From Candidatus Flexicrinis affinis (GTDB lineage Bacteria; Chloroflexota; Anaerolineae; Aggregatilineales; Phototrophicaceae), in NCBI GenBank assembly GCA_016716525.1, contig JADJWE010000009.1, forward strand, positions 620,001-684,000: a stretch of DNA of 64,000 nucleotides, given 5' to 3'. The notes below the pieces were generated by a model, which saw nothing but the letters and a program-made list of their open reading frames with translations, did no database searches and was not told where the DNA came from. Positions within the stretch are counted from its first letter, which is position 1. Each line of letters starts with the position of its first letter. A program made the position numbers and the translations under genes. Of this stretch, positions 16,225 through 24,852 are shown piece after piece.

Positions 16225-17355
16225 TTACAGCGGCAGGTTGACCCACCGGCGCTCGCGAAACGACATCTCGACAGCGTTGATGATCTCTTGCACCTTGGCG
16301 CTCTGCGCGAAGTTGCCCTGATTCTCGTCGCCGCCGTTGACGATCTCTTCCATGAAGTTGTGGACGAGGTTGGCGTAGTACATCGAGGGCCACGGCTCGC
16401 CGGGGGTGTAGCCGGGCGGGAAGTAGCTGTCCGGGATGTCGACCGGCACGAACTCGACCGCATCGGGCTTGGCCTGATGCAGCGTCTGCATCACGCCGAA
16501 TTCCTCGACCAGCCGGCAGATCAGCGCGCCTTCCGACCCGTACACGCGCGCTTCGAGGCCGGGGTAGTTGCCGACCGTCACGTAGCTGGACTGGATCGAG
16601 CAGAACGCGCCGCTCTCGTATTCGCCGATGTAGATGTCGCCGTCGTCGATGTTGGTGCGCATCACGCGGCCGTCGACCGCGGTGCGGTACGGGACGAAGT
16701 TGCGCATCGTGCCGACCACGCTTTTGATGTCGCTGTCCATGAACAACAGGCTGAGGTCGATGATCGGCGCGCCGTAGCCTTCCAGCGACGACACGCGGAT
16801 TTCGGGCAGCTCGGTCTCGGGGATCAGGTCCATCTTGGTGACCGGGATGGTCGGGCTGATGAACTGCGAATTCTGCTCGTAGCCGTTGAAGATGAACTGC
16901 TCGCCGACGAAGCCGTCGCGGATCAGGTCGCGCATGTACATCATCGCCGGGGCATAACGGAAGGTCAGGCCGACCTTCGTCTTGAGTCCCTTGGACGCGG
17001 CGAGATGGTGCGCCTTCCATGTGTTGCGGTAATCGTGGGCGACCGGCTTCTCGCACAGCGTGTGCTTGCCGGCCTCGAGCGCCGCGAAGGCGAGGACTTC
17101 ATGGTTGTCGCGTTCATGCGATGTCCCCCGCGTGCACACGTCAATGACGTCGATGTCGTCGCGCGCGAGCATCTTCTCGTAATCGGTATAGACGTGCGGG
17201 ATATTGAACGTCGCCGCGCGGGCCTTTGCCATGTCTTCGTTCAGGTCGCAAATGGCGACCAGCTCGGAGTGGGGCGAACGCGCAAAACCGGGCAGGTGCG
17301 CGCTGTTGGCCCAACGCCCAGCTCCGATGACGCCAACACGCAACTTTTCAGCCAT
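16225..17355 (-). CDS. Gfo/Idh/MocA-family NAD(P)-dependent oxidoreductase
   Basis: A 376-residue oxidoreductase. The N-terminal Rossmann motif is RVGVIGAGRWANSAHLPGF. The family hallmark CEKPVAHDY follows AGKHTL near residue 98, and the C-terminal alpha/beta substrate domain starts at KTKVGLTFRYAP. Members oxidise or reduce sugars, inositols or imino compounds. The gene lies 30 bp downstream of the AstE-like deacylase on the same strand, so both are probably read from the GntR-controlled divergent promoter near 18.4 kb. The substrate is unknown. Confidence 0.9.
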   Translation of the reverse strand: MAEKLRVGVIGAGRWANSAHLPGFARSPHSELVAICDLNEDMAKARAATFNIPHVYTDYEKMLARDDIDVIDVCTRGTSHERDNHEVLAFAALEAGKHTLCEKPVAHDYRNTWKAHHLAASKGLKTKVGLTFRYAPAMMYMRDLIRDGFVGEQFIFNGYEQNSQFISPTIPVTKMDLIPETELPEIRVSSLEGYGAPIIDLSLLFMDSDIKSVVGTMRNFVPYRTAVDGRVMRTNIDDGDIYIGEYESGAFCSIQSSYVTVGNYPGLEARVYGSEGALICRLVEEFGVMQTLHQAKPDAVEFVPVDIPDSYFPPGYTPGEPWPSMYYANLVHNFMEEIVNGGDENQGNFAQSAKVQEIINAVEMSFRERRWVNLPL

Positions 17356-17385
17356 GATGACTCAGTCTCCCTGTGTAAACGGCGA

Positions 17386-18333
17386 TTATTCGGTGGATTC
17401 GCGCGGCTCGGAGACCACGTAGGTCATCGCGCCACCTTCGATTTGAGCGAGCATGGGCCGTAGCAGCATAACGGCGGTGCGATCGTACGGTGCACGGAAT
17501 TCTTCACGGGTGGCGAATGTCGACGGATCGACCATGCGCCCCAACAGCGTGCCTTTGGCGACGATCGTGCCGACTGTCTCGACGCCGACTTCCGGGATGA
17601 AGACGCCGCCGGCACGTGGGCGCAGCACGGTCGTCGCTTTGACGGAGATCGCCGGCGACGCGATCGGCGCGGGCGGGGTGCGTGGTGCGATGACCCCAGT
17701 GACGGTCAGCACGCGGTACAAGCCGTCCGCGATGCGGTCCGCCCATGCCGATTCCTGCACGCTCCGGCCACCCATCTCGATGGCGACGCAGCGCACACCC
17801 TGTGAACGCGCATAGCCGGTCAACGTCACGGCGCGGTCGGGCGCGTCGACGACGAACGGCGCGGGCACCGCGTCGGCGAGGGCTTCACCGCCCTGCATGC
17901 GGAACACGAAGGCATTGACGCACCAGCTTCCGCCGCCGTGCAGGTCGATCGCGACGTCGGCGCCTTTCAGCGCGTGTTCGACGAGCGTATGCGCGACGAC
18001 TTCGGTGTACGAGCCGTCGGGCGAGCCCGGGAAATTGCGGTTGAGATCGAGCTGATCGACGGGGGCGTTGCGCGTGTCGGCCCGCATCGCCAGCGGGTTG
18101 CTGACCGGGACAATTCGAATCGTTCCGGCTAGCTCGTCCACGGTAACGCGGTCGAGCAGACGATGGATGGCCAGACCGCCCCATGGCCCCTCGTCGCCGT
18201 GCACGCCGGCGGTGATCAGCGCCACCGGGCCACTAGACCCGACACTGCCGACACTGATGTTGAGCGTGCCCTCAGCGGATGGGGCAGGGACGGGGTGGTG
18301 CGACCAGCGAATCGAGTCGCGAAGGTGGGTCAT
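17386..18333 (-). CDS. Succinylglutamate desuccinylase/aspartoacylase-family deacylase
   Basis: A 315-residue zinc-dependent deacylase of the M14-like AstE/AspA family. Zinc ligands appear as GVHGDEGPWGG (His and Glu) near residues 43-53 and in AIDLHGGG (His) near 130; PLAMRADTR and LDLNRNFPG supply the substrate-binding arginine and asparagine. The C-terminal barrel contains RAGGVFIPEVGVETVG. Family members remove acyl groups from N-acylated amino acids, including N-acetyl-diaminobutyrate in ectoine breakdown. It is divergent from a peptide-type ABC importer with a strong GntR operator between them, suggesting it processes the imported compound. The exact substrate is unknown. Confidence 0.88.
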   Translation of the reverse strand: MTHLRDSIRWSHHPVPAPSAEGTLNISVGSVGSSGPVALITAGVHGDEGPWGGLAIHRLLDRVTVDELAGTIRIVPVSNPLAMRADTRNAPVDQLDLNRNFPGSPDGSYTEVVAHTLVEHALKGADVAIDLHGGGSWCVNAFVFRMQGGEALADAVPAPFVVDAPDRAVTLTGYARSQGVRCVAIEMGGRSVQESAWADRIADGLYRVLTVTGVIAPRTPPAPIASPAISVKATTVLRPRAGGVFIPEVGVETVGTIVAKGTLLGRMVDPSTFATREEFRAPYDRTAVMLLRPMLAQIEGGAMTYVVSEPRESTE

Positions 18334-18369
18334 GAGCGAGGCCGACCTTTCTGTCGCGGGCCGGATTTG

Positions 18370-18421
18370 TTGACAAGCATGGTAGCGCTTTCTATAATTG
18401 TCGATTGTCGACTATCGACAA
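18370..18421 (+). promoter_or_regulatory. Consensus promoter with GntR-type operator
   Basis: A textbook sigma-70 promoter: TTGACA (18370-18375), 17-bp spacer, TATAAT (18393-18398). It is followed immediately by a 24-bp near-perfect palindrome (18398-18421, TTGTCGAT...ATCGACAA with TTGTCGAC-like repeats, 22 of 24 symmetric) covering the transcription start. The core ATTGTCGAC recurs at 27855-27873 beside the GntR gene. Another half-site-like TTTTCGACTGTCAA follows at about 18443. It should drive the ABC importer (plus) and may also control the deacylase (minus). Confidence 0.82.
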
Positions 18422-18548
18422 GGGTGAGAGTATACGCAGTCGGTTTTCGACTGTCAAGCTGGCACGGCGAGATAAGACCCCCGCGCTGGCATAGCTCGGC
18501 CCCCCGTTCGACAATTCAGTGCCTGTAATTCTTGGGAGGAGTTACGCC

Positions 18549-20168
18549 ATGTCGTTTCGCATCAATCCGGGAAGCCGACTGCTCATGGTCGTCGCCCTAG
18601 CACTCGCCCTGATCCTCACCGGATCATTTGGGGCGATGGCGCAGGGCAGAACCACCCTCAATGTCGGTATCGCCAACAACGTCGATACCCTTGACCCGAA
18701 CGTGACGACGTTCTCGTCGGTCGGCGTGATCATGCTGCACGTCTTTGAACCGCTTGTATATCAGGATCCGCTCGGCACCTTCCACCCCGGCCTTGCCGCC
18801 AGCTGGGAGATCAACGACGACGCGACCGAATACACCTTCACCTTGCGCGAAGGCGCGGCGTTCCACGATGGGACGCCGGTAAATGCCGAGGCGGTCAAAT
18901 TCACCTTCGACCGTATTGCCGACCCCAACACCGTCTCGCAGTTGGCGATCAGCCTGTTAGGGCCGTACGCTGAAACGGTGGTCGTGGACGAGCTGACGTT
19001 CACAGTGCGTTTCAACAGCCCGTATGCGCCGTTCCTAAACTCGGCCTCGACGCCGTACCTCGCGCCGTCCTCGCCTTCAGCCATTCAGGCAGCGGGAGCA
19101 GAATACGGTCAGACGACCGTTGTCGGTGCTGGGCCGTTCCAACTTGAGTCTTACGTGCCGAACTCGGAAGTCGTGCTGGTGCGCAACGAAAACTACAGCG
19201 GCGGCGAGGGCGTGGCCGAGGTGTTCGGCATGAACGGGCCATCTGGCCTCGAGCGCATCGTCTTCAAGATCGTGCAGGATCCGGCGACCCGACTCGCTGC
19301 GCTCGAAAGCGGTGAGGTTGACTTCATTGACCGCGTGCCTGAGCTGGATGTAGAGCGCCTGTCGGGTGACTCCGCACTTGTGATCGAGCAGATCCCGCAG
19401 CCCGGCCACGGCCATTCGCTGATGATGAACGTCGAGAAATTCCCCACGAGCGAGCTGGCAGTGCGGCGTGCGATCGCCCATTCGATTGACAAGCAGGGGC
19501 TGATCGACATCGTCTTCAACGGGTTTGGCACGCCGGCATGCAGCGCGCTGACTCCGGTGATGTTTGGCTTCGATCCGGCGAGCTGCGACTATCTGCCGTT
19601 CGACCGCGAACTGGCCGCCTCGATCCTCGAGGAAGCCGGCTGGGTCGACAGCGATGGCGATGGTGTGCGTGAAAAGGACGGACAGCGCCTGACCATCGAG
19701 CACTACTTCCGGGCCGATAACCCGCAAGGCAGCGCGATGGCGACCTACATGCAGGGTGACCTCGCGACAGTCGGTATCGAGGTCGTCCTGAACGGCCAGA
19801 CGCAGGCCGGTTACTTCGACGCCGTGCGCTCCGGTCAACACAACTCGCAGAACTGGTGGGACACGTGGACCGACCCGGACGGCATGCGCGTGCTGTTCGA
19901 CTCGTCGCGCGCCGACGGCGGCACGAACCGCAACCGCTATCGCAGCGAGGCGATGGACGCCGTTCTGCTCGAGGCCGCCAGCAAGGCCGACCCGGCCGAA
20001 CGCGTTGCGCTGTACGCAGAGGCGCAGAAGATCGCCGCGGACGACGCCGTAATGGTGTACTTTGTTGACCCGCTCCTGCTCTATGGGTACAGTACGTCGT
20101 TGTCCGGTGTGAAGTTCTTGGGCGGCGGCAACCTGCCGAACTTCTACGCCGCATCGATCTCCGGCTAA
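18549..20168 (+). CDS. Peptide/opine-type ABC transporter substrate-binding protein (family 5)
   Basis: A 539-residue SBP_bac_5 protein. The signal peptide covers residues 1-30 (SRLLMVVALALALILTGSFGAMAQ). The mature part opens TLNVGIANNVDTLDPNVTTFSSVG and carries the family block YTFTLREGAAFHDGTPVNAEAVKFTF near residues 97-122. ATG 18549 is used since GGAGGAG lies 7 bases upstream. It captures peptides, opines or N-acyl amino acids outside the membrane for the two Dpp-type permeases downstream. A strong terminator-like hairpin separates it from them. The DppA-like fold is certain; the ligand is not. Confidence 0.93.
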   Translation: MSFRINPGSRLLMVVALALALILTGSFGAMAQGRTTLNVGIANNVDTLDPNVTTFSSVGVIMLHVFEPLVYQDPLGTFHPGLAASWEINDDATEYTFTLREGAAFHDGTPVNAEAVKFTFDRIADPNTVSQLAISLLGPYAETVVVDELTFTVRFNSPYAPFLNSASTPYLAPSSPSAIQAAGAEYGQTTVVGAGPFQLESYVPNSEVVLVRNENYSGGEGVAEVFGMNGPSGLERIVFKIVQDPATRLAALESGEVDFIDRVPELDVERLSGDSALVIEQIPQPGHGHSLMMNVEKFPTSELAVRRAIAHSIDKQGLIDIVFNGFGTPACSALTPVMFGFDPASCDYLPFDRELAASILEEAGWVDSDGDGVREKDGQRLTIEHYFRADNPQGSAMATYMQGDLATVGIEVVLNGQTQAGYFDAVRSGQHNSQNWWDTWTDPDGMRVLFDSSRADGGTNRNRYRSEAMDAVLLEAASKADPAERVALYAEAQKIAADDAVMVYFVDPLLLYGYSTSLSGVKFLGGGNLPNFYAASISG

Positions 20169-20183
20169 AGGCCGAACCGAGTC

Positions 20184-20224
20184 GCGGGGCGGGCCGCAGG
20201 TTCGGTCCGTCCCGCGCTTTTTTT
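20184..20224 (+). terminator. Intrinsic terminator/attenuator inside the Dpp-type operon
   Basis: A 12-bp stem with two G-T pairs (GCGGGGCGGGCC 20184-20195 with GGTCCGTCCCGC 20204-20215), an 8-base loop, then a T7 run (20218-20224). It lies between the binding-protein stop and the first permease ATG (20229). It probably terminates most transcripts so that binding protein exceeds permease. Confidence 0.82.
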
Positions 20225-20228
20225 GCCC

Positions 20229-21152
20229 ATGATCCGGTTCCTCTCGCTACGCCTGCTGCAAGCCGTTCCAACCGTGCTGCTCGTCAGCATTCTGGTCTTC
20301 CTGATGCTGCATGCGATCCCCGGTGACCCGGCCGAGATCTACCTGGGCGACCGGCAGACCAGCCCCGAGCAGCTTGAGATTATCCGCGAACAAATGGGAC
20401 TGAACCGGCCGATTCCGGTGCAGTACCTTGATTACATGTTCAACGTAATGCGGGGCGACCTTGGCACATCTCTAAACTCGCGACGGCCCGTGCTGGACGA
20501 GATTCTGGTGCGTCTGCCGCACACCATCGAACTGACTGTCGCCGCGGTACTCATTAGTACGACGCTGGGCCTTGGGCTCGGGATTCTCGCGGCGCTCAAG
20601 CACAATACGATCATTGACAGTGGCGCGATGCTGGTGGCGTTGATCGGTATCTCGATGCCGGTGTACTGGTCGTCGCTGCTGCTAATCGTCGTGCTGTCCG
20701 TCGAACTGCGATGGCTTCCGCCGATTGGTCAAGGCAGCCTCGATCGACTGATCATGCCGGCGCTGGCGCTGGGCCTGCTGTCGGCCGGATCGCTGGCGCG
20801 TCTGGTGCGCTCGAGCCTGCTCGATGTTTTGGGGCAGGACTATATCCTCACGGCGAGGGCCAAAGGACTTGCGCCGCGCTGGGTCGTGCTGCGGCACGCG
20901 CTTCGCAATGCGCTCATTCCGGTCGTCACGATGCTTGGGTTGACGTTCGCGCAGCTCTTGGGTGGTGCGGTGCTGACCGAGACGATCTTCGCCCGCGTCG
21001 GGATCGGACGGATGTATGTTGAAAGCGTGCTCAACAAGGACTTCACGCTGGTGCAAGGGACGACACTGTTTATCGCTGTGGTTTACGTCGTGATCAACAT
21101 CCTGATCGACGTGGCGTACGTGTACATCGATCCACGGATTCGCTATGACTGA
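20229..21152 (+). CDS. Dipeptide-type ABC transporter permease, DppB-like
   Basis: A 307-residue permease beginning MIRFLSLRLLQAVPTVLLVSILVFLML, a classic DppB/OppB start; ATG 20229 is preferred to a TTG two codons earlier. The periplasmic loop has DPAEIYLGDRQTSPEQLEIIREQMGL and the cytoplasmic coupling loop has YILTARAKGLAPRWVVLRHALRNALIP. The C-terminus INILIDVAYVYIDPRIRY is the family signature. It overlaps the DppC-like gene by 8 bp. No DppD/DppF ATPase genes follow, so energy must come from ATPases encoded elsewhere. Confidence 0.94.
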   Translation: MIRFLSLRLLQAVPTVLLVSILVFLMLHAIPGDPAEIYLGDRQTSPEQLEIIREQMGLNRPIPVQYLDYMFNVMRGDLGTSLNSRRPVLDEILVRLPHTIELTVAAVLISTTLGLGLGILAALKHNTIIDSGAMLVALIGISMPVYWSSLLLIVVLSVELRWLPPIGQGSLDRLIMPALALGLLSAGSLARLVRSSLLDVLGQDYILTARAKGLAPRWVVLRHALRNALIPVVTMLGLTFAQLLGGAVLTETIFARVGIGRMYVESVLNKDFTLVQGTTLFIAVVYVVINILIDVAYVYIDPRIRYD

Positions 21153-22035
21153 CGTTGCCGTACTCAAGACGTCCAAGGCGCCGCCAAACTCGTGGCGCAC
21201 GTCGGTACGGCGCTTATTGCGCCGCTTGTCACGCAGTCGTAGCGTCATCATCGGCGCCATCCTCCTGACGATCATTACCGTGCTGTGCGTGCTGGCTCCG
21301 GTGCTGTCGAGCTACAACCCAACGTTGATGGCCGCTTCCGAGCGCCTCAAGCCGCCGAGCGAGGTACATCTATTCGGCACCGACGACTTCGGGCGGGACA
21401 TCTTCACGCGCGTATTATATGGCGGACAGTTGTCGCTCCAAGTCGGGCTGATCTCGGTGGCGATCGCGTGCACGATCGGCACGTTCCTCGGCATTATCGC
21501 CGGATACCTCGGCGGGTGGGTCGACGCGCTCATCATGCGTGCGATGGATGTACTGCTGGCGTTCCCGGGTATTTTGCTGGCGCTGGCGATTGTCGCTGTG
21601 CTCGGGCGCAGCCTGACCAACGTGATGATCGCCGTGGGTATATCGGCGATACCGCTGTTCACGCGCATCGTGCGCGGCAGCACGCTCACGATCAAACAGC
21701 TCGAATACGTCACGGCGGCGCGCGCATTGGGCGCATCGCCGACGCGCATTATGCGCAGCCACGTGCTGCCAAACGTCGTCACGCCGGTCATCGTGGTGGC
21801 GACCAACAGCATCGCCGGGGCGATCATCGCGGGGGCGGCGCTCAGCTTTCTCGGCCTCGGCGCACAGTCTCCGACTCCGGAGTGGGGGCTGATGTTGAGC
21901 GAAGGACGTGTGTATCTGCGCTCGGCGAGTTGGTTGACGCAGTTCCCCGGCCTTGCCATCATGCTCACCGTGTTGGCAATCAACCTGCTGGGCGACGGCC
22001 TGCGCGACGTGCTCGACCCCAAACTAAGGATATAG
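21145..22035 (+). CDS. Dipeptide-type ABC transporter permease, DppC-like
   Basis: A 296-residue permease partner of the preceding gene. The N-terminus is cytoplasmic and basic (RTSVRRLLRRLSRSRSVIIGAILL), followed by LFGTDDFGRDIFTRVLYGGQLSL, the DppC hallmark, and the coupling loop YVTAARALGASPTRIMRSHVLPNV. It ends INLLGDGLRDVLDPKLR, again canonical. It overlaps dppB-like by 8 bp and precedes the M42 peptidase by 4 bp, linking transport and peptide hydrolysis in one operon. Confidence 0.94.
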   Translation: MTDVAVLKTSKAPPNSWRTSVRRLLRRLSRSRSVIIGAILLTIITVLCVLAPVLSSYNPTLMAASERLKPPSEVHLFGTDDFGRDIFTRVLYGGQLSLQVGLISVAIACTIGTFLGIIAGYLGGWVDALIMRAMDVLLAFPGILLALAIVAVLGRSLTNVMIAVGISAIPLFTRIVRGSTLTIKQLEYVTAARALGASPTRIMRSHVLPNVVTPVIVVATNSIAGAIIAGAALSFLGLGAQSPTPEWGLMLSEGRVYLRSASWLTQFPGLAIMLTVLAINLLGDGLRDVLDPKLRI

Positions 22036-22039
22036 GTTC

Positions 22040-23098
22040 ATGTTCGAAACCCTGAAGACCCTGTGCGAGCTGCCCGGGCCGGGTGGCCGCGAGGACATCG
22101 TACATCGTTGGCTGATGGAACGCTGGCAGCCCCAGCTCGACAGCGCGTGGATGACACCGGTCGGCAATCTGGTCGGGCGCGTCGGCGGGCAGGGGCCGCG
22201 TTTGATGCTGATCGGGCATGGCGACGAGATCGGCTACGCCGTGCGCCATATCTCTGATGATGGATTTTTGTTCATCTCGACCGGCCAGCGCGAAGGCAGC
22301 GGCAAGCCGGACTTTCGCGGTTCGTATTTCATCCCGCTGGGCCAGCCCGCGTTGGTGGTCAGCCGGCATGGGACGACCGAGGGTGTTTTCGCCACGCTGA
22401 CTGGTCACATCTTGACGACCGAACAGCGCCAGAAGCTGCAGCTCGACTGGAACGACTTCTGGGTCGACCTGTTCATGGACAGCCGCGAGGCGGTGCTGGA
22501 CGCCGGAATTCAGGTCGGCGACCGGGTAATCTGGAACCCGCCGACGCGCCGGCACGGATCGTTGTACACCGGCAAGGCGATGGACAATCGTGTGTCGCTG
22601 GCCGTGATGGACGAGGTGCTGAACCGGGTCGACCGGAGCCGTCTGCAATACGACTTGTACTACGGATCGACCGTGCAGGAAGAGAGTGGTCTGTACGGCG
22701 CGCATTCGATCAACCGCGACGTGAACTGCACATACGCGATTTCGATAGACACCGGCTTGTCCGGGGATGTGCCGGGTGTCGACCGGCGCAACGTCTCCAC
22801 CCGGCTAGGGGGCGGGCCGATCCTCATCCACAAAGACCTGTACGGTTACAACTTTGCCCTCAACAACCATATCATCGACGCCGCGACCGCGGCCGGCATC
22901 GCGCTGCAACATGCCGTATACAGCATCTACGGCACCGACTCGGGCGCGTTGATCCGCGAAGGTGCGGCGGCGTCGGCGGTCGTGGTGCCGACGCGCTATA
23001 CCCACAGCCCGTTCGAGACCGTCCACGCCGACGACCTTGACGCAACGGTCAATTTGCTGCTTGAGTTTCTGTATCGTCCGCCGCCGGAGGCGTCATGA
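22040..23098 (+). CDS. M42-family metallo-aminopeptidase
   Basis: A 352-residue cytoplasmic dinuclear-metal peptidase. It opens FETLKTLCELPGPGGRE, the family start. Metal and catalytic residues are visible: LIGHGDEIGYAV (His, Asp), GKAMDNRVSLAV (bridging Asp), TVQEESGLYGAH (catalytic Glu pair), ISIDTG (Asp) and a late His in PTRYTHSPFETV. Family members (TET aminopeptidases, glutamyl aminopeptidases, endoglucanase-misnamed homologues) trim short peptides. Its place between a Dpp-type permease (4 bp upstream) and a 2-hydroxyacid dehydrogenase (4-bp overlap) suggests it cleaves the imported peptide-like compound. Confidence 0.92.
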   Translation: MFETLKTLCELPGPGGREDIVHRWLMERWQPQLDSAWMTPVGNLVGRVGGQGPRLMLIGHGDEIGYAVRHISDDGFLFISTGQREGSGKPDFRGSYFIPLGQPALVVSRHGTTEGVFATLTGHILTTEQRQKLQLDWNDFWVDLFMDSREAVLDAGIQVGDRVIWNPPTRRHGSLYTGKAMDNRVSLAVMDEVLNRVDRSRLQYDLYYGSTVQEESGLYGAHSINRDVNCTYAISIDTGLSGDVPGVDRRNVSTRLGGGPILIHKDLYGYNFALNNHIIDAATAAGIALQHAVYSIYGTDSGALIREGAAASAVVVPTRYTHSPFETVHADDLDATVNLLLEFLYRPPPEAS

Positions 23099-24123
23099 CC
23101 GCACCGCTGAACGTTCTGATCGCGTCGTATATCGAGCCAGAACTGGTCGATCAAATCCGCGCACGATTCCCGCAGATCGAGGTCGTGTACCGGCCGGATT
23201 TGTTGGGAGCGCCGCGTTACGTCGCCGATCATACGGCGCGGCCCCATCGCACCGACGCGCAGGAAGCCGAATGGCAGGCGCTGTTGGCGAACGCCGATGT
23301 GCTGCTCGATTTCGACTTCACGCATCTGGACGACTTGCCGGAACTGGCGCCCAAGCTGAAGTGGATTCAAGCCAGCAGCGCGGGGATCGGCCAGTTCGTC
23401 AAGCGTATGAGGTACGCCGAGCGCACGTCGTGGATCTTCACTACGGCCAGCGGGACACATGCGCGGCCACTCGCCGAGTTCGCCCTCATGGCGATGTTGA
23501 TGTTCGGCAAGGACTATCAATACCTGTTCAGCGAGAAGGCGGCCAAACACTGGGCGCGCTACTGCGGGTTCGAACTACACGGCAAGACGGTGCTGATCGT
23601 CGGGCTGGGCAGCATCGGACGCGAGACGGCGCGGCTTGCGAAAGCGTTCGGCATGCGTGTGACCGGCACCCGGCGCGATCTGTCGAAACCGGTTGAGCAC
23701 GTCGATCGGCTGTTCGCGGTCAGCGACCTGCAAGCCCACCTGCCAGAAGCGGATTTCGTGGTTCTGGCCACGCCGCATACGCCGGAGACCGAGAACCTGC
23801 TCAGCGCAGAGGCAATCGCCAAGATGAAACACGGGGCAGTGCTGATCAACGTGGCGCGCGGTGCGGTCGTGGACGAAACCGCGCTGATTGCTGCGCTGCA
23901 AAGTGGTCACCTGCTGGGCGCGGCTCTGGATGTATTCGCTGTCGAGCCGCTGCCGGCCGACAACCCGCTGTGGGACATGCCGAACGTGATCATCAGCCCG
24001 CACTCCGCCAGCACTGCCGACAGCGAAAACGCCAAGCTGGTCGAGCTGTTTTGCGAGAACATGGATGCGTTTCTGTCCGGCCGGCCGTTGAAGAACGTGT
24101 TGGACGTCGACCGGCTGTACTAG
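23095..24123 (+). CDS. D-2-hydroxyacid dehydrogenase
   Basis: A 342-residue NAD(P)-dependent D-isomer-specific 2-hydroxyacid dehydrogenase. The NAD motif is VLIVGLGSIGRETARLAKAFGM near residues 163-184. Catalytic residues follow as NVARGAVVDE (Arg), DVFAVEPLPADNPLW (Glu) and ISPHSAS (His). It overlaps the M42 gene by 4 bp and is the last gene of the ABC operon. It interconverts a 2-oxoacid and a D-2-hydroxyacid, probably derived from the amino-acid moiety released by the peptidase or deacylase. Specificity is not readable. Confidence 0.92.
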   Translation: MTAPLNVLIASYIEPELVDQIRARFPQIEVVYRPDLLGAPRYVADHTARPHRTDAQEAEWQALLANADVLLDFDFTHLDDLPELAPKLKWIQASSAGIGQFVKRMRYAERTSWIFTTASGTHARPLAEFALMAMLMFGKDYQYLFSEKAAKHWARYCGFELHGKTVLIVGLGSIGRETARLAKAFGMRVTGTRRDLSKPVEHVDRLFAVSDLQAHLPEADFVVLATPHTPETENLLSAEAIAKMKHGAVLINVARGAVVDETALIAALQSGHLLGAALDVFAVEPLPADNPLWDMPNVIISPHSASTADSENAKLVELFCENMDAFLSGRPLKNVLDVDRLY

Positions 24124-24190
24124 GCCAGACCGGGTACGTCGTCGGACTCGGGTTTCCTTTTGACTCGCCGCGTCGTGGTGCGATTCTGGC

Positions 24191-24217
24191 CACTGACACC
24201 TGACGACTGAGAACTCA
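24191..24217. repeat. Heptanucleotide CTGANNN tandem repeat, left copy
   Basis: From 24192 the sequence reads in 7-base units of the form CTGANNN (ACTGACA, CCTGACG, ACTGAGA, ACTCATA), ending in the stop codon of the GNAT gene. A related array lies on the other side of that gene at 24818-24847. Confidence 0.6.
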
Positions 24218-24679
24218 TAGCCGCTTGTCGAAGCAAACGCTTACGGGATCGTCCGCGTATTCGCCGTAGCAGTCGGTCGGCAGATAGCCTTCGCTTTCGT
24301 ACAGGCGAATGGCCTCCGGCTGAAGCGTGCCGGTTTCGAGGATTACGCGCCTATAGCCGAACTCCCGCGCGAGGCGTTCGAGTTCGCGCAGGATCAGCCG
24401 CGAGATTCCGTTACCACGCGCTGCGGGGCGCACGTACATGCGCTTGACTTCGACGGTGTCTGCCGAGTTGAACGGCCGGAGCGCGCCACAGCCGACGGGT
24501 TGGCCGTTGCTCCACGCCAAGACGAACGCCGCGCCGGGCGCCACGAAGCCGGACGGATCGGCGGAGGCGGCCCCGCCATCGTCGCCGCCGTAGAGCGCGC
24601 CCAGTTCCGCCGACAATTCGCCCATCAGGGTCAGGCACACCGGATGGAACGGGTCTTCACGCGTGATGGAAATGGTCAT
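24215..24679 (-). CDS. GNAT-family N-acetyltransferase
   Basis: A 154-residue GNAT protein. The acetyl-CoA motif is KRMYVRPAARGNGISRLILRELE (V/I-x-x-x-x-RG-x-G-x-x/S), preceded by GQPVGCGALRPF and followed by FGYRRVILETGTLQPEAIRLYESEGY, the usual C-terminal fold half. ATG 24679 is chosen at the natural start MTISITRED; longer frames add unrelated residues. It is convergent with the hydroxyacid dehydrogenase and bracketed by CTGANNN heptamer arrays, so it may be an independent inserted unit rather than part of the catabolic operon. The substrate is unknown. Confidence 0.85.
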   Translation of the reverse strand: MTISITREDPFHPVCLTLMGELSAELGALYGGDDGGAASADPSGFVAPGAAFVLAWSNGQPVGCGALRPFNSADTVEVKRMYVRPAARGNGISRLILRELERLAREFGYRRVILETGTLQPEAIRLYESEGYLPTDCYGEYADDPVSVCFDKRL

Positions 24680-24817
24680 GGGTGTGGAAGTGTCTTGGCC
24701 TTCGATATCGAGCATTATAGGCACGACCCGACTGATGCGCATGTGCCGGCCCGAATGTCTGCTCCGTAAGTCACGATCATCATCGGCGAGAGGGCAGACG
24801 CTCATGCAGCTTAACGT

Positions 24818-24847
24818 CTGACAGCTGAAACCTGACTACTGACGACT
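24818..24847. repeat. Heptanucleotide CTGANNN tandem repeat, right copy
   Basis: The units CTGACAG, CTGAAAC, CTGACTA, CTGACGA follow one another with a strict 7-base period just after the aminotransferase 3' end. It is the counterpart of the array at 24191-24217. Confidence 0.6.
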
Positions 24848-24852
24848 TTCCC

